Part shown: positions 1-6,472 of the stretch, piece after piece | Layout of the letters: every line of letters begins with the position of its first letter | Numbering within the stretch: the first letter of the stretch is position 1 | From: an uncultured Oscillospiraceae bacterium | GTDB lineage: Bacteria > Bacillota > Clostridia > Oscillospirales > Acutalibacteraceae | Length of the DNA: 20,477 bases | Assembly: GCA_902489595.1 (NCBI GenBank) | Contig: CABUAS010000028.1 | Coordinates: forward strand, 1 to 20,477 | Direction: 5' to 3' | Notes under the pieces: model-generated | Databases searched by the model: none | What the model was told of the DNA's origin: nothing | The model's input: the letters and a program-made list of their open reading frames with translations, nothing else | Position numbers and translations under genes: made by a program

Positions 1-29
1 TTTACCACACAAAATGAAATAATACAAAT

Positions 30-419
30 ATGAAAAGATTTTTTTACTATTTATATTTATTCATTGCAGGCGGATTTGCTTACTGCACGCTTGAAATAAT
101 ATGGCGTGGGAGAACACATTACAGTATGTTTTTTGCAGGAGGAATTATTTTTCTTCTGTTCATACTGATAGCGGGTAAAATGCAAAAGGCACATCTTATA
201 ACAAAGTGCCTTTTGGGTGCATTGATTATAACTGCGGTTGAAATGATTTTCGGCATAATTTTCAATATCGGATACCAGATGAGCGTATGGGACTACAGCA
301 ATATGCCGCTGAATCTGCTCGGGCAGATATGCCTGCCGTTCTCTGTTTTATGGTTCGGGCTTTGCTTTGTCCTGTTCAAATGGGTCATTAAAAAAGATTT
401 TTACGAGGGATTTATCTGA
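30..419 (+). CDS. CmpB-like small integral membrane protein (putative ABC transporter type IV permease family)
   Basis: This 129-residue protein has about four membrane segments, near residues 5-25, 32-48, 57-78 and 97-118. The stretch WDYSNMPLNLLGQICLP (about 87-103) and the preceding E-x-x-x-G-x-x-x-N pattern match the Firmicutes family that Pfam calls ABC_trans_CmpB. The transporter label in that family is weak, so the biochemical role is unknown. An in-frame stop at 15-17 fixes the ATG at 30 as the earliest start. No good ribosome-binding site is seen in the 29 bases before it. Its last 72 bp overlap, tail to tail, the end of the minus-strand gene at 348-776. Upstream context lies outside the window. 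Family assignment is fairly sure, function is not. Confidence 0.75.
   Translation: MKRFFYYLYLFIAGGFAYCTLEIIWRGRTHYSMFFAGGIIFLLFILIAGKMQKAHLITKCLLGALIITAVEMIFGIIFNIGYQMSVWDYSNMPLNLLGQICLPFSVLWFGLCFVLFKWVIKKDFYEGFI
184..214 (-). terminator. Possible weak terminator hairpin downstream of the mutase/mannosidase operon
   Basis: The perfect 9-bp arms AAAAGGCAC and GTGCCTTTT enclose a 13-base loop. The hairpin lies inside the opposite-strand CmpB-like gene, 134 bases beyond the stop of the last gene of the minus-strand operon. Read on the minus strand it ends CCTTTT, then GCA, then TTTT, so the U tract is interrupted. It is the only hairpin I found that could end this operon. It may equally be a chance structure in coding sequence. 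Confidence 0.25.
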
Positions 420-776
420 ATATTTAATCAGTTCTTCCCTCGCCTGCTTAATTTCATCATCAGTGAGCGGCTCTTTTTCCTCGGGATAATTCCAGTTATC
501 AAAAGGATTTTCCTTTAAAATTATCATTCTGCCGTCACTGTCAAGCGCCCACGGGTAAACAAGAATTTTTCTTTTATTCTTAACATAAAACAGATTGCCT
601 GTTCTGCCATTTGAAACATTTTTAAAGAAAACAAGCTTTTTCGCCTGTTTCATAATGGTGAGCACCTGCTGGTCTACAGGCAGTTTTTTAAACTGATTTC
701 TGTTTATAACAGGCAGAATTACAGTGCCAAGCAAAACGATGAATATTATTAAAATTATAATCTGAGTCGGCGTCAT
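348..776 (-). CDS. Membrane-anchored hypothetical protein, last gene of the mannosidase operon
   Basis: This 142-residue protein has one hydrophobic segment at about residues 5-23, followed by a basic stretch. The remaining 115 residues appear soluble and end in a charged tail. I do not recognise the family. The ATG overlaps the stop of the upstream GH38 gene in a TAATG junction, which argues for translational coupling and for a real gene. The last 24 codons lie antisense to the end of the + gene at 30-419, with codon boundaries in exact register. Topology is probably N-terminal anchor with a cytoplasmic domain, by the positive-inside rule. A link to glycan use is inferred only from the operon. 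Confidence 0.7.
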   Translation of the reverse strand: MTPTQIIILIIFIVLLGTVILPVINRNQFKKLPVDQQVLTIMKQAKKLVFFKNVSNGRTGNLFYVKNKRKILVYPWALDSDGRMIILKENPFDNWNYPEEKEPLTDDEIKQAREELIKYSDKSLVKIFFNDPFEQDKAKPEP

Positions 777-3703
777 TATATCTCAATCCCTATTGTAATA
801 ATTTCAAAAGGCTTATACTCAATAACATCTGTTTCGCCCTCAGCATCTTCAAGCATATTGAGCAGTTTTACTTTTTTATCAAGGCAAATTCTGCCACGCT
901 TGCCGTCCTGCTCGGAAAGCCTTAAAACAATCATTTTGCCGTTTTCGGAGAATTTCATTGCCTGCATATAAAGCGGTGCAAAATCAGCACCTTTGTAATT
1001 AACATCGGCTTTAACAAGCGGAGTGTTATACTGATGTGCAATATTATTAATACCTGCATCAACGGCACTTTTTGCGTGCGGCAAAATCATATAACAGAAA
1101 TTATGATTACCCATATCAGACTCAACATCGGGGCGGATTGTTGCACGAAGGAGTGACAGGCTCATTGTGTTTTCATCAAAGCCAACGCCGTATTTGCCGT
1201 CATTGATAATAGCAACGCCGCCGTCGGTTTCTGCAAGGTCACACCACTTATGGTGGCAGGTTTCAAAACGAGCCTGCTGCCAGGTGGTGTTTTTATGTGT
1301 TTCACGCTCAATAAAGCCTGCCGAAGTATCGCACAGTGCTTTTCTTGTCAGAACATTGCAGAAAAATTCCGCCTTGGCAAGTTTATGCTTTTCGTGCCAG
1401 TCAACAGCATTTTCAACTTCAATGCCTCTGCTTCTTCTAAACAGTCTTACAATCCTTGTCCACGTGGATTTTTCTGTTTTAAGTGTTGTTACAAAGGACG
1501 CACATTCGCCGTCCTTTTCAAGCAGTGACAAGGGCTCGGCAACCTCTATATCAATCTGCTTATCTTTATAATTCGGCAAAATATCCCAAGCATCATAATT
1601 GCCGGGACGGTCGTCATAAATTCTAAGTTTATTAAAGTCTCCGTCTGCCCACTCTCTTTCAAGTTCTTTGTCATACAGCGATGAAATTGAGCCGTCATCA
1701 TTGAATTTTACTGAATAATACGGTGTTTCAACATTTTCTCCGATTTCAATCCAATCACCGTCAAAATTTGATTTACGGATATTTGCAGATGAGAGTGCAA
1801 AAATATTCGGAATAAGCCAAGTTCCCTTTTCAAAATACCTTGTTGATGTACCGTTTTTATTCGGCACAAAGGTAAGCGCATCTCTTGTAAAATTAAGAGT
1901 ATTAAAATATTTTGTGTCTGTGCCGATAATATCATCAAGCCTGCTTTCAATCTGCTCATAATCAGCCATAGCGTCTTTATAAACGGGATTTATATGAGAA
2001 CCCGGCAGAATATCGTGAAACTGATTGATAAGAAAACGCTTATAAAGCTCTGTTATTTCCGAGATAATATTTTCATTTCTTAAAACAGAAAGCATTTCGG
2101 CAGTTCTGAATTTATTTTCAAGCCGCCTGTTGGCACGCTTTAAATTGCTTTTTGTCGTGAATGTGCCGCGGTGCATTTCAAGATACAGTTCACCGTCCCA
2201 CACATCAAGATTATCATTATTTTTTAAATTCTTTTCAAGAAATTCAGCGCCGCCCATATGTGTGCATTTCGGCATAATTGAAAGCTTGTCAAAGCGGTGC
2301 ATCATTTCAATCATTTCTTCGGTACAGCCGGAACCGCCGTCGCCGTAGCCGAACATATTCATCGTCTGACCGCCGAAATCCTTGTCTATATAAGCCTCCC
2401 AGTTTTCCTGAATCTGGCTCGGCATATTCCACGTTATAAAATGAGTAGGCGGAACGCAGGCAAGAACGTCTGTGCCGTCAATACCGCGCCAAATAAAGTT
2501 ATTGTGCGGAAAACGGTTTGTATCATTCCATGTTGACATTTTATTGGAAACGAAGTAATCAACGCCGCTTTTTTTGAGAATCTGAGGCAATATCCAGCTG
2601 TTGCCGAAAACATCGGGCAGCCACGCATTATTAACGGTTTTGCCAAACATTCTTTTATAGGTCTGCTGACCGTAAAGACATTGACGGATAAGACTTTCGG
2701 CATTAGGAATATTACAGTCAGGCTCGACATACATTGCGCCGACAGGCTCAAACTGACCGTTTGCTACCTTTTCTTTCAGTTCTTCAAAAACATCGGGATA
2801 ATATTTTTCAAGTGTTTCATAAACATACGGCTGGGTGTGCGTATACTTGAAATCAGGGTATTTATCCATTAAACGAAGCTGGATAAGCACCGTTCTTAAA
2901 TTCTTCTGAACGGCGTGAATTCTGCGCCAGTAATAAGCAATATCAAGATGTGAATGTGCAATCAGAGCAACATCGCCGCTGCCCTTATAATTATCGTTTG
3001 CATACACAACTTCATCAATATATTTCTTTGCATCGTCAACGCCCGTAAGCTCATCACCGTCAAAATCGATGAAATTCATTGCATTGTTGAGTTCTTTATT
3101 AAGGAAATTTCTGTAATCCTCATTAAACAAATCACTTTTTGCAATATCGAGCAAAAGTTCAAAATCCCACACCAAGTCCTGCACTGCATGATTGACTGTG
3201 CATATATATGCGCCCTCAAAAATCTGACGGCAACCACGCACGGAAAGGCTTTCGGGATTGCGTTCATCGTCAGGCTTTGAGCGGTTATAGCCCATCATTT
3301 CAAAATGAAGCGCTTTTTTATCATCAACATAAGGTGAAAGGAGCATTCTTTCTCTGTTAGGGTCAACACCGCCTATATATTTACCGTTCACTTTTACACA
3401 AATTTCGGCAGCGGTTTTAAGCGAAAACCAAAGTTCTTTGCCCTGCAAATGTTTTGGAATATCTACATCGGCTTTTATAAACGCCGTGCCGTCTGGCGTA
3501 AAATACATATCGCCTTTACTAAGCGGTCTGTAATCCTTACTGTAATATTCAAATTCCATTTCCGAAATCTGGCGTGCATCACGTATTTCAAGGTTTTTGA
3601 TTTCCCACTTTTCACTGTAAATATGCCTTTTCAGCCAGCTAAAGCGCAAATCAGTCCATTCCTCAGGGCGCATTGAACGCCTTACAACTTTAATATGTGC
3701 CAT
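776..3703 (-). CDS. GH38-type alpha-mannosidase
   Basis: At 975 residues this has the usual length of bacterial class-III alpha-mannosidases, retaining zinc enzymes that release terminal alpha-mannose. An N-terminal beta domain (about 1-235) precedes the catalytic domain. Zinc ligands are H252 and D254 in HSHLDIAYYW, and H563 in QFHDILPGSH. The expected nucleophile and zinc ligand is D364 in WLPDVFGNS. LEMHRGTFTTKSNLKRANRR (about 508-527) is also typical, and beta-rich C-terminal domains follow. No signal peptide is present, so it should act in the cytoplasm on imported oligosaccharides. The ATG is chosen for a GGAAGGA site 7 bases upstream. It follows the NifU-like gene by 15 bases and is coupled to the next gene by TAATG. 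The YY where many relatives carry a W after H-x-D-x-x is a small departure. Family is secure, exact linkage unknown. Confidence 0.93.
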   Translation of the reverse strand: MAHIKVVRRSMRPEEWTDLRFSWLKRHIYSEKWEIKNLEIRDARQISEMEFEYYSKDYRPLSKGDMYFTPDGTAFIKADVDIPKHLQGKELWFSLKTAAEICVKVNGKYIGGVDPNRERMLLSPYVDDKKALHFEMMGYNRSKPDDERNPESLSVRGCRQIFEGAYICTVNHAVQDLVWDFELLLDIAKSDLFNEDYRNFLNKELNNAMNFIDFDGDELTGVDDAKKYIDEVVYANDNYKGSGDVALIAHSHLDIAYYWRRIHAVQKNLRTVLIQLRLMDKYPDFKYTHTQPYVYETLEKYYPDVFEELKEKVANGQFEPVGAMYVEPDCNIPNAESLIRQCLYGQQTYKRMFGKTVNNAWLPDVFGNSWILPQILKKSGVDYFVSNKMSTWNDTNRFPHNNFIWRGIDGTDVLACVPPTHFITWNMPSQIQENWEAYIDKDFGGQTMNMFGYGDGGSGCTEEMIEMMHRFDKLSIMPKCTHMGGAEFLEKNLKNNDNLDVWDGELYLEMHRGTFTTKSNLKRANRRLENKFRTAEMLSVLRNENIISEITELYKRFLINQFHDILPGSHINPVYKDAMADYEQIESRLDDIIGTDTKYFNTLNFTRDALTFVPNKNGTSTRYFEKGTWLIPNIFALSSANIRKSNFDGDWIEIGENVETPYYSVKFNDDGSISSLYDKELEREWADGDFNKLRIYDDRPGNYDAWDILPNYKDKQIDIEVAEPLSLLEKDGECASFVTTLKTEKSTWTRIVRLFRRSRGIEVENAVDWHEKHKLAKAEFFCNVLTRKALCDTSAGFIERETHKNTTWQQARFETCHHKWCDLAETDGGVAIINDGKYGVGFDENTMSLSLLRATIRPDVESDMGNHNFCYMILPHAKSAVDAGINNIAHQYNTPLVKADVNYKGADFAPLYMQAMKFSENGKMIVLRLSEQDGKRGRICLDKKVKLLNMLEDAEGETDVIEYKPFEIITIGIEI

Positions 3704-3718
3704 CGTTCAATCCTTCCA

Positions 3719-3961
3719 TTACATATCCTGAAAATAAGGCTTTCTGCGTACTGCATTCACCTTAACGTTTTTATTTAAATCTTTTTTTATTTCGCTTTCA
3801 ATCCACTGAATACAGCGGTGCAGAATAAGGCATTTTGAACATTCGCCTCTGAAAATTACGGTTAAAACATCATCTTCAAGAGAAACAAATTCAATCCAGC
3901 CGCCGTCACCCTGTATTTTCGGCTGAAGAATATTTTCAACATAATCTTTTACTTTATCCAT
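3719..3961 (-). CDS. NifU C-terminal-domain-like small protein
   Basis: This 80-residue protein matches the NifU C-terminal (Nfu) fold: QGDGGWIEFVSLEDDVLTV at about 17-35, then C41-S-K-C44. In NifU and Nfu proteins this CxxC carries a transient Fe-S cluster between subunits. The usual P-S-S after the second Cys is replaced by L-I-L-H-R-C, giving a third cysteine at 50. The C-terminus RRKPYFQDM is basic and aromatic. The gene sits 19 bases after the phospho-sugar mutase and 15 bases before the GH38 gene, with no promoter of its own visible, so it is expressed with sugar enzymes and not with suf or isc genes. Fe-S scaffold function is inferred from the fold only. Confidence 0.75.
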   Translation of the reverse strand: MDKVKDYVENILQPKIQGDGGWIEFVSLEDDVLTVIFRGECSKCLILHRCIQWIESEIKKDLNKNVKVNAVRRKPYFQDM

Positions 3962-3980
3962 TGCATATTGCCCCTATGAG

Positions 3981-5615
3981 TTATTCTATAATGTCGTTGA
4001 TAACGCCTTTTATTATTTCAAGGCGTTTTTCGGCTTTTTCTTTGCTTTCGTCTTTAATGCTGTAATAAACCTTAATTTTTGGCTCTGTACCGCTCGGGCG
4101 GACTGCAAGCCAAGAACCGTCGCATAAAACAAATTTAAGCACATTTTCTTTAGGCAAATCGGCAACGCCTTTTGAATAATCGATTACCTCTTTAACGCCG
4201 TCAAAAAGTTCAGTTCCATTTTTACGGAAATGTGCCATAAGATTTTGTATTTTCTCTGCGCCGTCTTTGCCTTTTAAAACAAAAGAATCAAGCGAATCAA
4301 GGAAATAACCGTATTCATCATAAATTTCATTAAGCCCATCAATAAGCGTTTTTCCCTGTTCTTTATACCACGCAGCCATATGGCAGATAAGCATTGATGA
4401 AACAACGGCGTCCTTATCTCTTGCGTGAGTGCCGACAAGATAGCCGTATGATTCCTCATAACCGATAACAAATTCTTTGTCGCCGCTGTCCTCATACTTA
4501 TTGATTTTATCACCGATATACTTAAATCCCGTGAGTGTTTCTTCGACGGAAAGTCCGTACTTTCTGCCGATATCAGCGCCAAGCTCTGACGTAACGATTG
4601 TTTTAATAAGCGTCGATTTTTCATTAAGAGTTGATTTCTTCATATCAAGCACAAATTTAACAAGCAGTGCGCCCGTTTGATTGCCCGTAAAAAGAACGTA
4701 CTCACCGTTTTCATTTCGTACTGCTATACCTACACGGTCACAGTCCGGGTCAGTGCCGAGCACCAAATCTGCGCCGATTTCTTTCGCTTTTTCAATGGCG
4801 ATAAGCAGTGCGTCTTTTTCCTCAGGGTTGGGGCTTCTTACTGTTGAAAAATTACCGTCAGGAAGCTCCTGCTCTTTTACAACTGTAACATTCATGCCGC
4901 TGAGCATACGGCGAACGGGAATATTGCCTGTGCCGTGAAGCGGTGTATAAACAATTTTCAAATCTGATTTTTCTTCATAAAGACTCTGCTTTTTAACGGC
5001 AGAAAGATAGGCAGAAAGCGTTTCCTCACCAATCATAATAATATTTTCGTTATCGGCACTGCCGAAAGGAATTGAAGTAAAATCGTCAATTTTATTAATA
5101 TATTCAATCGCATTTTTTGCATCTTCGGTGCAGAACTGACAGCCACGGTTGTCATAAACCTTATAGCCGTTATATTCCTTAGGATTATGTGAAGCAGTAA
5201 TCATAACGCCTGCGTTGCAGCCGAGATATGCCGTTGTAAAAGACAAAACGGGAACAGGTATGAGCGTGTCATAAAGAAAAACTTTAAAGCCGCAGTTTGC
5301 AAAAATTCCTGCTGAAATTTCCGCAAAAAACTTTGAATTATTTCTGCTGTCGTAAGCAATGGCAATTTTGATTTCGCCGCTGTATTTTGATTCGAGGTAA
5401 TTTGCAAGACCGAAGGTTGCTTTGCCTACCGTGTATTTATTCATACGGTTTGAGCCTGCACCCATAACACCGCGCAGACCGCCTGTGCCGAAAGCAAGGT
5501 CTTTATAAAATCGGTCTTCAATTTCTTTTTCATCATTTTTTATTGATAGCAACTCTGCTTTTGTGTCCTCATCTGCAAAAGCAAGCCAGTTTTTATATTT
5601 ATTTTTAAAATTCAT
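3981..5615 (-). CDS. pgcA: Phospho-sugar mutase (phosphoglucomutase/phosphomannomutase, PgcA type)
   Basis: This alpha-D-phosphohexomutase interconverts hexose-1- and hexose-6-phosphates in the cytoplasm. All four landmarks are present: the catalytic phosphoserine S142 in TASHNP, the Mg loop D289/D291/D293 in GTDPDCDR, the sugar-binding loop GYEESYGY (385-392) and the phosphate-binding RPSGTEPK (506-513). At 544 residues it is slightly shorter than the PgcA proteins of bacilli (about 575-580). The ATG is preceded by GGAGGG at close spacing and by a good sigma-A promoter. It is the first gene of an operon with NifU-like, GH38 and a hypothetical. With a mannosidase downstream, mannose phosphates are a plausible substrate, but sequence does not separate Glc from Man specificity. 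Confidence 0.93.
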   Translation of the reverse strand: MNFKNKYKNWLAFADEDTKAELLSIKNDEKEIEDRFYKDLAFGTGGLRGVMGAGSNRMNKYTVGKATFGLANYLESKYSGEIKIAIAYDSRNNSKFFAEISAGIFANCGFKVFLYDTLIPVPVLSFTTAYLGCNAGVMITASHNPKEYNGYKVYDNRGCQFCTEDAKNAIEYINKIDDFTSIPFGSADNENIIMIGEETLSAYLSAVKKQSLYEEKSDLKIVYTPLHGTGNIPVRRMLSGMNVTVVKEQELPDGNFSTVRSPNPEEKDALLIAIEKAKEIGADLVLGTDPDCDRVGIAVRNENGEYVLFTGNQTGALLVKFVLDMKKSTLNEKSTLIKTIVTSELGADIGRKYGLSVEETLTGFKYIGDKINKYEDSGDKEFVIGYEESYGYLVGTHARDKDAVVSSMLICHMAAWYKEQGKTLIDGLNEIYDEYGYFLDSLDSFVLKGKDGAEKIQNLMAHFRKNGTELFDGVKEVIDYSKGVADLPKENVLKFVLCDGSWLAVRPSGTEPKIKVYYSIKDESKEKAEKRLEIIKGVINDIIE

Positions 5616-5638
5616 ATGACCCTCCGATTATTTTTTAT

Positions 5639-5667
5639 ATTGTAGCAAATAAAAAATAAGAGTTCAA
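5639..5667 (-). promoter_or_regulatory. Sigma-A promoter of the phospho-sugar mutase operon
   Basis: On the minus strand, TTGAAC (5667-5662) and TACAAT (5644-5639) are separated by 17 bases. The predicted start of transcription is near 5632, leaving a leader of under 20 bases with GGAGGG. The terminator of the HdeD gene lies just upstream, so the operon is an independent unit. Confidence 0.75.
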
Positions 5668-5690
5668 TATAAAATTTTGAAGATTTAAAT

Positions 5691-5718
5691 AAAAAAGGTT
5701 TCCCGTAAACGAGAAACC
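5691..5718 (-). terminator. Intrinsic terminator of the HdeD-like gene
   Basis: The minus strand reads GGTTTCTCG, loop TTTA, CGGGAAACC, then TTTTTTATTT. The 9-bp stem has one T-G wobble. It sits 12 bases after the stop of the gene at 5730-6332 and upstream of the mutase promoter. Confidence 0.88.
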
Positions 5719-5729
5719 AAAATTGTATA

Positions 5730-6332
5730 TCAGTCATCAACCTCTTCAAAATCAACTTCGGTGGCTTTTACGCCGTCCTGCAAAATCTGCTCAGTTTCAG
5801 CTGCTTTTTTTGCAATAATCTGCACCTGAATATATGTTACAAATTCAAGAACTGCAAAAACAATAAATCCGCCGCCGATTAACTGAACGATTTTTGACTG
5901 CGTATCAAAAGGATTTACGATTGACAGAATGCCGAGAACGATTGATGCGATGGACAATACAACCGTAAAAATCCACGAATGGTAATGGCGTCTTGCAACA
6001 TCTATTGAGTTTACCAAATCGGTCACTCCGCCGACAAGCAATATAATACCCATAAAAAATATCATAACGGAAACAATCTGACGATAAGCACAGCATATAA
6101 TAACGCCTGCGATAAGAGCAATAATGCCCATAACAAGGGTCAGTTTTGATGTTTTCTTAACAAAATAATTTATCAGCGAAACTGCACCGCTTAAAATTAT
6201 GCCCGAGCCGATAATAAGCGATGTATAAGCAATCATCTGATCCGGCTTTGCAATCAACAGAACGCCGAGAACTGCGGTTACTATTATTGTGATTATTGAA
6301 TATTTTTTTAATTCCTTGAAAAAATCAGTCAT
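5730..6332 (-). CDS. HdeD/DUF308 family membrane protein
   Basis: This 200-residue protein has six hydrophobic segments, at about 10-28, 34-57, 64-80, 85-104, 119-139 and 147-169. They are arranged as three successive hairpins with Pro or basic turns (AKP at 28-30, YR near 83, NP near 140). This pattern, with GIILSGAVSLINYF-like segments, matches the DUF308/HdeD family. HdeD of E. coli is linked to acid resistance, but the role in Clostridia is unknown. An acidic cytoplasmic tail (VDFEEVDD) ends the protein. The ATG has AAGGAG 5 bases upstream. It is a single-gene unit with its own promoter and terminator and a leader of about 100 bases carrying a repeat. Family is likely, function open. Confidence 0.8.
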   Translation of the reverse strand: MTDFFKELKKYSIITIIVTAVLGVLLIAKPDQMIAYTSLIIGSGIILSGAVSLINYFVKKTSKLTLVMGIIALIAGVIICCAYRQIVSVMIFFMGIILLVGGVTDLVNSIDVARRHYHSWIFTVVLSIASIVLGILSIVNPFDTQSKIVQLIGGGFIVFAVLEFVTYIQVQIIAKKAAETEQILQDGVKATEVDFEEVDD

Positions 6333-6352
6333 ATGTGCTCCTTTATTTATAA

Positions 6353-6386
6353 CGGTGCGTCGAGGACGCCGCTCCCTACCATGATA
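6353..6386. repeat. GC-rich palindromic intergenic repeat unit in the HdeD leader
   Basis: The 15-mer CGGTGCGTCGAGGAC (6353-6367) occurs again at 10640-10654. Here it completes a bulged palindrome around GCGTC-GAG-GACGC. On the minus strand the unit reads TATCATGGTAGGGAGCGG and on into the palindrome, sharing the ATCAy-x-GTAGrG anchor with the units at 10549-10640. It lies between the HdeD promoter and its start codon, so it is transcribed as part of the leader. Confidence 0.7.
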
Positions 6387-6440
6387 GTATTAAACATTTC
6401 CAAAAATTCAGTTAAGGGAGAGCAACACACCCTCCCCTAT

Positions 6441-6468
6441 ATTATACGACTATTTGTAAAAATTACAA
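6441..6468 (-). promoter_or_regulatory. Sigma-A promoter of the HdeD-like gene
   Basis: On the minus strand, TTGTAA (6468-6463) and a perfect TATAAT (6446-6441) are separated by 16 bases. The -35 box lies within 5 bases of the EF-G-like stop codon and inside a small dyad (TTGTAA-TTT-TTACAA). A second dyad, GGGAG (6416-6420) with CTCCC (6432-6436), overlaps the expected start of transcription near 6434. Confidence 0.7.
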
Positions 6469-6472
6469 GTAA

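Noticed and set aside
1167..3280. Several open frames of 60-134 codons antisense or out of frame within the GH38 gene
   Set aside because: They lie wholly inside a well-supported 975-residue enzyme, have no ribosome-binding sites and read as low-complexity shadows.
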